Source: Seonamhaeicola sediminis
GTDB lineage: Bacteria; Bacteroidota; Bacteroidia; Flavobacteriales; Flavobacteriaceae
Reading direction: 5' to 3'
Assembly: GCF_004358095.2 (NCBI RefSeq)
Contig: NZ_SMZJ02000003.1
Coordinates: 310,001 to 374,000 of the forward strand
Length of the DNA: 64,000 nt
This document shows positions 9,609-18,992 of the stretch, piece after piece (within the stretch, counting starts at the first letter, position 1; each line of letters opens with the position of its first letter). The position numbers and the translations under genes were made by a program. The notes under the pieces were generated by a model, which was not told where the DNA came from, made no database searches, and worked only from the letters and a program-made list of their open reading frames with translations.

Positions 9609-11033
9609 TTAATTTCCTTTAACTATAATTTTATAGATTTGGTACAGCCCTTGTTTATTTACATCTACAACCACCTCATTATCTGAACTAATTTCAGCTG
9701 TAGCGGTTTGAGTGATATATGGTTCAGCTGCAGCAGTATTACCATAATCAAACGGCACATAACGTTCCACAGTTTGTATTGAGCTTATTGTGAATCCATT
9801 TATCTTTACGGCTACTTTTTTTCCACTCTCTTTTCCTCCAGTAATAAATAACACCATAGTATTGGCATCTTGTAACGCCGCCGCTAAATGAAATTTATTA
9901 GAGGTTGTCTTTAAAGATTTTCCTTTATAAGAATCTGCTAGTTCTCCTAAAATCTGACCGGTAGGAAAAACTTTAGAGTAGTTCCAATTTGTTAAACCTA
10001 GTCCAGGAATTGACGTGTTTATTGGTGGCCAAAAAGCTGCTGCTTGAGAACCTGCCCTTGCATAAATATGGATGATATCTGGTAGAATGTTAGCAGCCTC
10101 CATATATAAAGCCCTATCATTATAGTCTCTAGAAGGCATCCACTCAGACAAGTACTTAAAATTTTTATTAGGATTAAAATTATTTGCACAATTCTTAATA
10201 CGCTCCTCTAAATCACTAATATTATGAGTAGCCGTGTTGTATCCTGTGTAAGTATGAAGCGCTACCCCATCAATAGCAGCATAAGCCCTAGTAAACTTAT
10301 TCTTCATAGTTGTAAACTCCTGTGGCTGTGTATAATCACCATTAATTAGTAACTTAAACGTTCTATTTGGATATTCGCTTTCAATATACTCAGCCAACTC
10401 CATTGCCACATTTACATATTTATCAAGTTTTTGAGCTCTTGACACTCCTCCTGCAAATTGTAACCACCATTCATTACCTATTTCCACCAAGCCATTACCT
10501 ATATTAGATATAGTAAGCGCTTCTTTAGTTCTCGCTTTCAAATTTGCTATTGCCGTATTCCATTGTCCTGAACCAACAGTTGCATTCATAGCCTCTGCAG
10601 TTGGAAGCACAATACTATAATTCGAAATATGACTTTTCAATGAAGTAATAGATGCACCTGGTTGCGAAGGTGTATTGTTCCATCCTGGTGTTGTATTACT
10701 TGTCCAAGCATAAAACTCAGATTCCCAACCTCCTGGATAGCGCACCACAGCAGTACCAATATTTTTTATGGTACTAGCAAAATTTGAAAACGTATTATCG
10801 GGTATTTGACGCCAATCGTTATTAACCCCAAAAATATCAGGGTAAATATCTACAGCGTCAGCAGCATCAACAGACAACGTTATATCTGCATTAGAAGCCC
10901 CTCCGCCTGTTGCAGGGTTATTATTGTCTTTATCATCAAACTGAGAATCATTAGGATCTGTTGCATCACTTGTACTGCATGCGAATATTAATCCTAAAAG
11001 CACCAGAGATATAATTTTTTGAACTTTTAACAT
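9609..11033 (-). CDS. Clan GH-A glycoside hydrolase lipoprotein (GH51/GH39-like)
   Basis: A 474-residue lipoprotein: the leader ends in LIFAC with Cys19 as lipid anchor, followed by a low-complexity linker with ATDPNDSQFDD and NNN runs. The body carries VRYPGGWESEFYAW, like the GH51/GH79 strand motif R(Y/W)PGG. It also has IGNEWW (Glu188, likely acid/base) and YLSEWMP (Glu297, likely nucleophile), followed by a beta-rich C-terminal domain. This layout resembles alpha-L-arabinofuranosidases and related clan GH-A enzymes, but I cannot fix the family. The linker ATDPND is shared, with nearly the same codons, with the neighbouring GH30 lipoprotein. The protein is probably exported and may be displayed on the cell surface. 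Its family may be poorly characterised. Confidence 0.7.
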   Translation of the reverse strand: MLKVQKIISLVLLGLIFACSTSDATDPNDSQFDDKDNNNPATGGGASNADITLSVDAADAVDIYPDIFGVNNDWRQIPDNTFSNFASTIKNIGTAVVRYPGGWESEFYAWTSNTTPGWNNTPSQPGASITSLKSHISNYSIVLPTAEAMNATVGSGQWNTAIANLKARTKEALTISNIGNGLVEIGNEWWLQFAGGVSRAQKLDKYVNVAMELAEYIESEYPNRTFKLLINGDYTQPQEFTTMKNKFTRAYAAIDGVALHTYTGYNTATHNISDLEERIKNCANNFNPNKNFKYLSEWMPSRDYNDRALYMEAANILPDIIHIYARAGSQAAAFWPPINTSIPGLGLTNWNYSKVFPTGQILGELADSYKGKSLKTTSNKFHLAAALQDANTMVLFITGGKESGKKVAVKINGFTISSIQTVERYVPFDYGNTAAAEPYITQTATAEISSDNEVVVDVNKQGLYQIYKIIVKGN

Positions 11034-11134
11034 TTTAATGTTTTTATTCTTAACATTTTAACTGAAGACAATAGATATTAACGCAGAATTCCACCGCATC
11101 AAAATTTTGTTCCATATGTTGTTGTTTAATACTC

Positions 11135-12757
11135 CTACTTAAGTGTAGCCTTTAGCGTAACTATAGACTTACTAGGAATTCTAATGTTATCAATATTCAT
11201 TGTTGACTTTCTCAAATTGCTTCCCATAGAGGTTGTGAAAGCTTCAAAACTATTATTGATAACCTCAAAATCTTCACCATAATTATCTAAAGTAATATCT
11301 CTACTACTATCAGTATTATTGATGCATACCAATACCACCTCGTTATTAGTTGTACTTTTATAACCCGAAATCATAAAATTTTCAACCGAAGCTGTTTCTC
11401 CATAATCTGGATCAACAACATCAAACCGCACCATACCCGGTCTTATAAATCGACTAAAATTACCAAGTGCCCAAAGCAACTTATTATCGGTAATTGAACC
11501 ATCCGTATGTGCAGGACCGTTAGAATTAGGTTGATACAGAATTAAATTAAATCTAAACGGATGATCTCCAAATGTAGATTGGTTAAATGCCGTCCAAAAA
11601 CTCCAACCAGTGGCATTACCAAAGACTAAATCGGTATGAATAATACGACTCATCCATAACGCATAATCAATCTCCTGAAGCGTAGACACATCTTTATTTT
11701 GTTGATACGCGGTGCCCAATAAACTATACTCCGTTTGCCAATAATCTAATCCATAGCCAGCCAAAGCTGTTCTTAAGGACTTACGTTGTCTCAAAGACTC
11801 ATTGGTAGTGCCGTTACTGAAATAACTGTGACCAGCAATGTTTTTTGACAGATTAGGTAAGTCACCAATAAAATTTGGACTAGACGTATTAAAAAATGAA
11901 CCTACTTGATTTACCGTGTTACCAGAACCTTCAAACAAATACTTTAATTGTGCAGCTTCAGGTATCATTATTTTAGCATTCACAACTTTTTGGGTAAAAA
12001 CTTCATCTATTATTCGCGTAACTGTCGCTATTTCAGCATTGGTTGCCTTTGTGCCAGACTGTTGTGCCTGACCTACTTCTGCATTCCATTCGTATTGCGT
12101 TTCATTAAAAGGACAAACCGTTACAATATTATAACCTTTATTTTCATAGTTTTTTACAACGTCTGCCAAAAAATTAGCGAAATCATCATATTTATCAGGT
12201 TGGCAATTAAAAGTAGGCACATCGCTAGTACTAAACACATATCCATTTTTAGTCATAAAATAAGGTGGCGAACCTGTCCAAGCAGTAAATTTATTGACCC
12301 CATATTCTCTTGCCTTTGACATAAACCATTGCTCTCCAGCTTGCTTCGTCCAGTCGTAACTTCCATCTGGTGCTAAATAACACTCCATTTCACGAAACCA
12401 GCTGTTGGCTCTAAATCCACTATTGGCTTGGTCCGCAGACCCTTCTCCAATAATCGTGCGCCATAAGGAAAGCCCAATACCTTTTGGATTCCCTTGAGAA
12501 TCTGTTTCTGTACTAAAAAGCCATTCTGCCGCCCTATTTCTAGTAGCGTCGGGCCATTTTCCAACCCATTGGTCTTGAAAACCACCCGAAGCTCCAAAAT
12601 GATCAATCATTTGAAACGTATTATTTAAATTAAGTGTTACTCCTTCTTCTGGCACATCAAATTTTGGATCGTTAGGATCTGTTGCACTATCTGAGCTACA
12701 ACCAAAAAACACCCCAACACTTACTAAAACTAAAATATACTTATACAATTTCAACAT
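11135..12757 (-). CDS. Glycoside hydrolase family 30 lipoprotein
   Basis: A 540-residue paralog of the GH30 at 7905-9503. The leader ends in FFGC with Cys20 as lipid anchor, then SSDSATDPNDPKFD. The catalytic domain shows MIDHFGASGGFQDQW, LSLWRTIIGEGSADQ, acid/base Glu219 in PFNETQYEW and nucleophile Glu343 in LDYWQTEYSLL. The acid/base motif is N-E-T, where most GH30 enzymes have N-E-P. Shared motifs with the paralog are clear (NPKGIGLS, FIRPGMVR, LLWALGNFSRF), while the active-site loops differ, which suggests different cleavage specificity. It is the first enzyme gene after susD (29 bp gap), a position often held by the surface endo-acting enzyme of a PUL; that role is inference. Confidence 0.85.
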   Translation of the reverse strand: MLKLYKYILVLVSVGVFFGCSSDSATDPNDPKFDVPEEGVTLNLNNTFQMIDHFGASGGFQDQWVGKWPDATRNRAAEWLFSTETDSQGNPKGIGLSLWRTIIGEGSADQANSGFRANSWFREMECYLAPDGSYDWTKQAGEQWFMSKAREYGVNKFTAWTGSPPYFMTKNGYVFSTSDVPTFNCQPDKYDDFANFLADVVKNYENKGYNIVTVCPFNETQYEWNAEVGQAQQSGTKATNAEIATVTRIIDEVFTQKVVNAKIMIPEAAQLKYLFEGSGNTVNQVGSFFNTSSPNFIGDLPNLSKNIAGHSYFSNGTTNESLRQRKSLRTALAGYGLDYWQTEYSLLGTAYQQNKDVSTLQEIDYALWMSRIIHTDLVFGNATGWSFWTAFNQSTFGDHPFRFNLILYQPNSNGPAHTDGSITDNKLLWALGNFSRFIRPGMVRFDVVDPDYGETASVENFMISGYKSTTNNEVVLVCINNTDSSRDITLDNYGEDFEVINNSFEAFTTSMGSNLRKSTMNIDNIRIPSKSIVTLKATLK

Positions 12758-12786
12758 GATTTAAAATCTAAAAAACTTAACAAATA

Positions 12787-14367
12787 TTAATATCCAGGAT
12801 TCTGCGTAATATTCCCTCTAGACAATTGAATCTCCTCCGGTGGAATAGGCCATAACATGTGTACATTTGGATCAAACAATCTTCCACTATCTTGTGGTTC
12901 TTTTAAATTGGTTGTTTCAAAAGGATCTGTACTAACTTCTGTATTATATTTAACAAAGGATCCATTAGGCCCCAATATCGATGCAATTCTGGGCACCCCA
13001 TTTATTTTTTGCCTTCTAATATCATACAGTCTGTGTTGCTCTAAAGCCAACTCTAAACGTCTTTCTTTCCAGATGGCATCTCGCAGGGTCGAACCGGATA
13101 AGGACATATTTGTATCTAAGCCTACTCGGTCTCTTACAAGCTTTAGTGAGTTTCTAGCTGAAGTTTCATCTCCATTAAAATAGGCTGCCTCTGCATGGAA
13201 TAAAATAACATCTGCTAACCTGATATGGATATAAGTTCCAGGAATTTGACCTCTTTGGTAAGGTGTTGGTCGTTCAGCTGTAGGCACATAATACTTTCTA
13301 TTGGTACGCCCCGATTTATTTTCACTAGGTTTACCATCAAATTCTGTTACAGCAGGATCGCCATACACAGGTTCTCCATGCTTAATAATTGTAGACCTTA
13401 ATCTGATATTATCCCCTTCACTTAAAAACGCATTTTCTAAATCACTAGTTGGGGAAGCCCATCCCCAACCACGATCCCCGCGACTACCGTTAGTTATAGC
13501 ATACTGCGCTCCTACTCTAGGCGTTGAAGGATTATTTATAAACTCTATTGCGAAAATAGATTCTACACCATGCGCATTACCTACCCTGTAGATATCTGCA
13601 AAATCAGGCTCTAACCCATACTCACCAGAATCCATCACTGTTTTAGCCATAACCTGTGCTTCTGTCCATTTTTCTTGGTATAAATACGCTTTAGCTAACA
13701 ATGACTGCGCAGCTCCCTTTGTAACTCTACCTAAATCGGCTGGCGCATATTCACTTTTTCTTGGCAGACTATTAATTGCGATCATTAAATCTTCCTCAAT
13801 GAGCTCATATGCTTCTTCAACAGTGCCACGAACTTTATCATTTATGGAAGGGTCAAAAATCTCACTGTATGTAGTGACAAGTGGTACGCCACCAAAATTT
13901 CGAATCAAATCAAAATACAAAAAAGCTCTAATAAATCTGGCTTCTCCTAAAAACTGCGTTTTCTTGTTTTCATCGATATCAATATTTGGAATCCTTTCTA
14001 AAGTTAAATTAGCTCTTGTTATGCCTATGTAATGGCTTTCCCAAAACCGATTAAAGTAAGTTGACCCTGCAAACACATTATACTGAGCTATTCCAGTAAT
14101 ATCTGGTCTAGGTTGTTCTGTATTTCCTGCCCAGTTATCATCACTAGCCATTTCATTGATTTGGCGTTGAAAATTTACCTGCCACCAATCTTCGCCATTT
14201 ACTTTCCTGTACAAAGCATTTACAAAAAATTCCGCATTATCACCATTAGCGAAGAAATCGTCTAAGGTTTGTCTACCTTGTAAAGGCTGATCTAAAAAAT
14301 CTTCTTTATCACAACTCGCAACAAATAAAGCTCCAACTATTGATAAAAATAAAACAATCTTTTTCAT
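12787..14367 (-). CDS. SusD/RagB family nutrient-binding outer membrane lipoprotein
   Basis: A 526-residue SusD homolog. The leader ends in FVASC with Cys19 as lipid anchor, followed by DKEDFLDQPLQGRQT, the usual SusD opening. TPR-like helical stretches (ARFIRAFLYFDLIRNFGGVPLVT and AKAYLYQEKWTEAQ, broken here for length) and the C-terminal SusD domain with WKERRLELALEQHRLYDIRR and LWPIPPEEIQLSRG are typical. It caps the SusC barrel and captures oligosaccharides at the cell surface. The gene starts 4 bp after susC, so the two are translationally close, as in nearly all SusCD pairs. Substrate cannot be inferred from SusD alone. Confidence 0.96.
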   Translation of the reverse strand: MKKIVLFLSIVGALFVASCDKEDFLDQPLQGRQTLDDFFANGDNAEFFVNALYRKVNGEDWWQVNFQRQINEMASDDNWAGNTEQPRPDITGIAQYNVFAGSTYFNRFWESHYIGITRANLTLERIPNIDIDENKKTQFLGEARFIRAFLYFDLIRNFGGVPLVTTYSEIFDPSINDKVRGTVEEAYELIEEDLMIAINSLPRKSEYAPADLGRVTKGAAQSLLAKAYLYQEKWTEAQVMAKTVMDSGEYGLEPDFADIYRVGNAHGVESIFAIEFINNPSTPRVGAQYAITNGSRGDRGWGWASPTSDLENAFLSEGDNIRLRSTIIKHGEPVYGDPAVTEFDGKPSENKSGRTNRKYYVPTAERPTPYQRGQIPGTYIHIRLADVILFHAEAAYFNGDETSARNSLKLVRDRVGLDTNMSLSGSTLRDAIWKERRLELALEQHRLYDIRRQKINGVPRIASILGPNGSFVKYNTEVSTDPFETTNLKEPQDSGRLFDPNVHMLWPIPPEEIQLSRGNITQNPGY

Positions 14368-14371
14368 AATC

Positions 14372-17300
14372 TTATAAAGTTAAATTTAGTCCTATTAAAT
14401 ATGTCTTAGCCACAGGATTTCTTCCAAAATCTACACCAAGAGCATCAATGATATTTACTCCTCTGGGCTGATTCTGAACCTCTGGGTCAAAACCAGTGTA
14501 ATTAGTAATTGTTATTAAATTTTGTCCAGAAACATACAAACGGCATCTTGAAAACCCTTTTACATCAAAATTATAACCAAATTGAATGTTTCGCAATCTT
14601 AAATATGACCCATCTTCAATAAATAAATCAGAGGGGTTTTGGTAATTTCCGTTTGGATCAGCATCAGTTAATCTCGGAAATCTAGCCCCTGTGTTGGTTG
14701 GCGACCAAACAACATCTGCAGTTCCAGCCAGTACATTGAGATTTTGATTACTCGATCTATTATACTCTAAATTAGCATTATATACATCATTGCCAAAAGT
14801 CCCATACCACTGCATAGACATGTCAAACTTTTTATACTGCATATTTACATTTAATCCTCCATAAAAATCAGGGAAGGGATTACCTATGATTGTTAGATCA
14901 TCGTCATTTAACACACCATCACCATTTTGATCCACATAACGCAAGTCTCCAATCTGAGCATTGGGTTGAATGATAGTACCATCTTCCGATGTATGAGAAT
15001 TCAACTCAGTTTGGTTTTGAAAAATTCCAGCAGTTTCATACCCTTGGAATAACCCAACCGTTTGACCTAACTCCGTAATTTTAACAAATCTATTACCTAA
15101 GGTTTCTCTTTTAAGCCCTAGAATAATTTCGTTTCCTGGTGCCAATTCTACGGCCTTACTGTCGCCAGTTGATAATGTTAAATTAACACCTAGTGAAAAA
15201 TCATCCCATTGCTTATTGTACCCAAGAGCAATGTCAATACCTTTGGATTCAAAACTACCTACATTCTGATCTACCGTACCAGGTATTCCAGTATAGTTAG
15301 GCAATTCTACACTAAACAATAAATCCTCTGAAGTTTTAATATAATACTCTGCTGAAAGCGTTAAAGCATTATTAAGAAAACCTAAATCTACTCCAAAGTT
15401 TTTATCCCGAACCGTTTCCCATTTTAAATCTTCATTCCCAGCTTGAGATAAGAAATTTGAAACAACAGCCTGTCCCCCTAAAACTGAAAAATCGGAACCA
15501 ATGGAAAAAAATTGACCATCAATCCGAATATTTTGGTTTCCAACTTCCCCTACCCCAACTTTAAATCTCAGGTTGTTAATGGTTTCACTTTTAAACCAAT
15601 CTTCAGAATCCACATCCCAAGCTAAAGAAGCACTAGAGAAAATACCTGTTCTACCATCTTTTGGGAATCTTGATGACTGATCTACCCTTACAGAGGCATT
15701 TAAGGTATATTTATTATCAAAACTATAAATCGTTCTAAAGACCCCAGAAAGTATGTTGGCAGTACTTTGATTACCTGTTGCTCTAATGGTTTCTCCAACG
15801 GCTGCATTTAACTGCCATAGGTTTTCATTAGTATCACTAGGAATACCATCTCTAGATGCACGAAGAAAATTAGAATTGGTAGAATCAAATAATACACCAC
15901 CAAGTAAGTTCAGATAATGCTTATCATGAAACGTATTCTCATACGTAATGGTGTTATTTATTACATAATCAAAACTTTGGGTCACATTTTTTTCATAAAC
16001 ATTAATTTCCCTTTGCCTGTTAGGACCAATAAAAAACGTAGGATTAAATGTTTCCCATGTGTAAGCATCAAAATTAAGACCCAGCTGTGATGTAAATTTA
16101 AGCTTAGAATTTATTTGAAAATCTAGTTGGGTATTAGAAAACAACCCAAAAAAACTATTATCTGTAAACTGTCTAGCTAATTGACCCACAGGATTAGACA
16201 CAAGATTTCTTTCTGGTAACGCATAGATACTATAGATATTTCGTCCTACACGCTCGCTTTGAGGTATAAATACAGGGATAGTTGGATCTACCCTAAGAAC
16301 ATTAAACAAAAGGTTTGGTGTATTTTCCCAACGCTCTACTCTTGGGCTTAAATCTTGTTTTAAATTTATTTTGTCAGATATCTTAAAATCTACATTAAAA
16401 CGCCCAGTAACTCTTTGATACCAACCTTTACTGTAATTAGATTGCTGATCAAAAAAACTAACACTTGCTGCATACTTAATTTTATCGCTACCTCCTGAAG
16501 CACGAATGTTAGCATTAATAACTGGCGCAAAGTCTTCTACTACTTCATCCCACCAATCTGTTCCTTCTCCAAATTCATTCGGATCCAATAAATTGGTAGC
16601 ATTTGGATCATCGTTTAACCTTCTTGTATTCCAAATTTGAACATACTCTGGTGCATCTGCTACCTCAATTTTATCCCAACCTTGAACACCATAATTCACA
16701 TCAAAATTGATAGTGGTTTTACCTGATTCTCCTCGTTTTGTAGTTATTAAAACCACACCGTTAGATGCTCTGGACCCATAAATAGCAGTTGCTGCAGCAT
16801 CTTTTAAGATATCCATACTTTTAATATCTTGCGAATTAATAGCATTTAGTGAGGTACCATTAGGTTGCAAAACACCATCTATGACAATTAAAGGAGCCGT
16901 ATTTAAACCTCCTGTGGTAATACCACGTATCAATATTTGAGGTGAGGCTCCAGGAGACCCACCAGAGGACAATACTTGCACACCTGCAGCTCTACCTTGA
17001 AGGGCTTCCGCAGGGTTACTAGCAACTTGCTTTGCGATCTCATCTCCATCTACAGAAGCCATTGAGGTAGCAATTCTATCGCGTTTTACAGCCCCATAAC
17101 CAATAACTACAATTTCGTCTAGCTGTTCATTATCAGCGACTAGTGTAATATCTATATTACTTCTATTGTCTACTGATACCTCTTGTGTTTTAAAGCCTAC
17201 ATAGCTAAAAACTAATGTAGCGTTATCCTCAACAGTTATGGTATAATTTCCATCAAAATCAGATACAAATCCATTGGATGTATTTTTCTCAAGGACGTTA

Positions 17301-17416
17301 ACACCGGGCACTGGTTGCCCCTGTTCGTCTGTAATAGTTCCTTTTACAGTATTTTGAGCCATCATTGTAAAACTGATGCACAACATACTGAACGCAATTA
17401 AAGCTATTTGTTTCAT
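14372..17416 (-). CDS. SusC/RagA family TonB-linked outer membrane protein
   Basis: A 1014-residue TonB-dependent importer. A signal peptide (to about MMAQ, residue 21) is followed by a carboxypeptidase-regulatory-like domain (NTVKGTITDEQGQPVPGVNV ... TLVFSYVGFKTQEV), the SusC signature LDEIVVIGYG near residue 105, a plug domain (QGRAAGVQV, ILIRGITTGG, SMDILKDAAATAIYGSRA) and a 22-strand barrel ending in a hydrophobic C-terminal strand. It imports oligosaccharides across the outer membrane using TonB energy. Unlike most PULs, the gene for the surface glycan-binding lipoprotein lies upstream of susC, with a 163-bp gap that contains a hairpin. Confidence 0.97.
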   Translation of the reverse strand: MKQIALIAFSMLCISFTMMAQNTVKGTITDEQGQPVPGVNVLEKNTSNGFVSDFDGNYTITVEDNATLVFSYVGFKTQEVSVDNRSNIDITLVADNEQLDEIVVIGYGAVKRDRIATSMASVDGDEIAKQVASNPAEALQGRAAGVQVLSSGGSPGASPQILIRGITTGGLNTAPLIVIDGVLQPNGTSLNAINSQDIKSMDILKDAAATAIYGSRASNGVVLITTKRGESGKTTINFDVNYGVQGWDKIEVADAPEYVQIWNTRRLNDDPNATNLLDPNEFGEGTDWWDEVVEDFAPVINANIRASGGSDKIKYAASVSFFDQQSNYSKGWYQRVTGRFNVDFKISDKINLKQDLSPRVERWENTPNLLFNVLRVDPTIPVFIPQSERVGRNIYSIYALPERNLVSNPVGQLARQFTDNSFFGLFSNTQLDFQINSKLKFTSQLGLNFDAYTWETFNPTFFIGPNRQREINVYEKNVTQSFDYVINNTITYENTFHDKHYLNLLGGVLFDSTNSNFLRASRDGIPSDTNENLWQLNAAVGETIRATGNQSTANILSGVFRTIYSFDNKYTLNASVRVDQSSRFPKDGRTGIFSSASLAWDVDSEDWFKSETINNLRFKVGVGEVGNQNIRIDGQFFSIGSDFSVLGGQAVVSNFLSQAGNEDLKWETVRDKNFGVDLGFLNNALTLSAEYYIKTSEDLLFSVELPNYTGIPGTVDQNVGSFESKGIDIALGYNKQWDDFSLGVNLTLSTGDSKAVELAPGNEIILGLKRETLGNRFVKITELGQTVGLFQGYETAGIFQNQTELNSHTSEDGTIIQPNAQIGDLRYVDQNGDGVLNDDDLTIIGNPFPDFYGGLNVNMQYKKFDMSMQWYGTFGNDVYNANLEYNRSSNQNLNVLAGTADVVWSPTNTGARFPRLTDADPNGNYQNPSDLFIEDGSYLRLRNIQFGYNFDVKGFSRCRLYVSGQNLITITNYTGFDPEVQNQPRGVNIIDALGVDFGRNPVAKTYLIGLNLTL

Positions 17417-17535
17417 TTAATTTGCTTTTTAATGTTTGGTTGTTATTAATTTAATTTAGTGAAATTAGGTTAGGACATTTGACCAATAATTACCTTAAAG
17501 GCTTATTGAAAAATCTCTAACACACATAGAAAATC

Positions 17536-17562
17536 GAGAACGCTCAGAAAACAAGCGTTCTC
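17536..17562 (-). terminator. Hairpin between SGBP gene and susC (possible attenuator)
   Basis: Perfect 8-bp arms GAGAACGC and GCGTTCTC enclose an 11-nt loop. On the minus strand the hairpin is followed by GATTTTCT, which is only a weak U-tract. It lies 18 bp after the stop codon of the glycan-binding lipoprotein gene and 120 bp before susC. It may act as a partial terminator or an mRNA stability hairpin that sets the ratio of the two proteins. Confidence 0.5.
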
Positions 17563-17579
17563 AATACATCCTTATAATT

Positions 17580-18992
17580 CTATCTCTCTCTGGCAATAAT
17601 TCGATTTAGATGAGTATCGAAAATAAACGTATAGTCTTTATTCAAGGCACTATCCTCAAACACATAGTTTGACCCACCACCAGGAATTGTTTGTGATCTA
17701 TCATCAGGATTTGTTCTCCAGAATGGTGCCCATCCAGATGGGTTTGCATTTAGTATATAACCATTAGCCCCCTCATCATTAGGCTGATCTTGTAAGGTTA
17801 CATCGATAGTCCACAAATAATCATTATTTGCATCTTGGGTAAAAGGCTTACCCGATCTGAAATTCCAACACTGCGTACTGCCATCGGTATTATTGGTACA
17901 AGTAGATGTTGTAGCATCAATATAAATACCTCTTCCTATAATATAAACTTGATCAAAAGTAGCATCTGTTGGTGTATATGGTGTCACTGAATAAGAAAGA
18001 TCTCTAATATCCATGCTCACCTCATAATAACCTACCCCAGGAATAATAATTGGGTCTATGGTTTCATCCTGACCTAACAATAATTTTCCTGGATTACTTG
18101 GATCTGCTCCAAAAGTAAAAGGCTTAAAGGAACCTTGTTGTGGAACAAAACGAACTTCTGAATTAGCAGCAGTAGAATAATAACGCCCTGTGAACACGTA
18201 CCCACTTTCACCAGATAATTGACTACCTACGGTACTAAATGGTATACCAAAAATATCTTGATTTAATGAAGCATCGCTAGTTTCATCAGTTAAATACATA
18301 GCATTAAACTGCAAATCACTTACCACGCTTACAGATACACTCGCCGTAGCCTCATTTCCAGTAGCATCTGTAACAGTAATTATAAACTCATAATCTCCCT
18401 CATCGGTCACATTAATAGAATTACTATAATTATAAGAAGCTCCAGATAACGGAATAGTTTCATTCAAAAGATCACTTTCAATTTTTAATTCAGCCAGTTC
18501 TCTATCTGCTAAATCAATATCTAAATTAACTTCATCGCCATCACCAATTAAAATAGTTGCTCCGTTAACAGGAGAATTTATGTTTATTGAAGGTGCAGCA
18601 ATATCTTTATCTAAAGTTACCACCACCTCTTTTGTTGATGCTATATTACCAGCATTTGTAATAGTAACAGGTATGGTATGAACGCTAAATTCTGTGGCAT
18701 CATCTGGTACCTTAAACTTATATGAAATTGTATAAGTTTCAGGCAAAGAATCTTTCATGATGGTTTTATCTAAAAACCACGCTTCGTACTTAAAATTGAC
18801 AGATTTAATACCTGCTGGGTCTGTTACAATGCCTTCAAAAAGAAATTCTTCTCCGGGCAGTGAAGAAACCTGCTGAATCAACGACTGGAATTCCGGTATT
18901 GAATCTACATTAACCGAATCGTCATCACCACATCCTAATAACATGGTTAAAAATCCTGTAAGGACAACTAGTTTTGTTTTAATTGTTTTCAT
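17580..18992 (-). CDS. SusE/F-like surface glycan-binding lipoprotein
   Basis: Lipoprotein of 470 residues from an ATG at 18992; the ATG at 19034 would place 14 non-signal residues before the leader. The lipobox MLLGC places the lipidated Cys at 21, followed by GDDD, an acidic stretch common after the anchor of exported Bacteroidota lipoproteins. Residues about 30-230 form two or three Ig/PKD-like beta-domains (SPVNGATILIGDG, VTDATGNEATASVSV). The rest resembles SusE/SusF starch-binding-like modules (VYIIGRGIYIDA, NSEVRFVPQQGSFKPF, LWTIDVTL, NPSGWAPFWRT). It probably binds the target glycan at the cell surface. It is the first gene of the PUL transcript, ahead of susC, which is unusual. Confidence 0.78.
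   Translation of the reverse strand: MKTIKTKLVVLTGFLTMLLGCGDDDSVNVDSIPEFQSLIQQVSSLPGEEFLFEGIVTDPAGIKSVNFKYEAWFLDKTIMKDSLPETYTISYKFKVPDDATEFSVHTIPVTITNAGNIASTKEVVVTLDKDIAAPSININSPVNGATILIGDGDEVNLDIDLADRELAELKIESDLLNETIPLSGASYNYSNSINVTDEGDYEFIITVTDATGNEATASVSVSVVSDLQFNAMYLTDETSDASLNQDIFGIPFSTVGSQLSGESGYVFTGRYYSTAANSEVRFVPQQGSFKPFTFGADPSNPGKLLLGQDETIDPIIIPGVGYYEVSMDIRDLSYSVTPYTPTDATFDQVYIIGRGIYIDATTSTCTNNTDGSTQCWNFRSGKPFTQDANNDYLWTIDVTLQDQPNDEGANGYILNANPSGWAPFWRTNPDDRSQTIPGGGSNYVFEDSALNKDYTFIFDTHLNRIIARER

Noticed and set aside
11948-12319. 123-residue plus-strand ORF rich in Phe and Cys
   Set aside because: Antisense to the GH30 lipoprotein; composition reflects the reverse complement of that coding strand.
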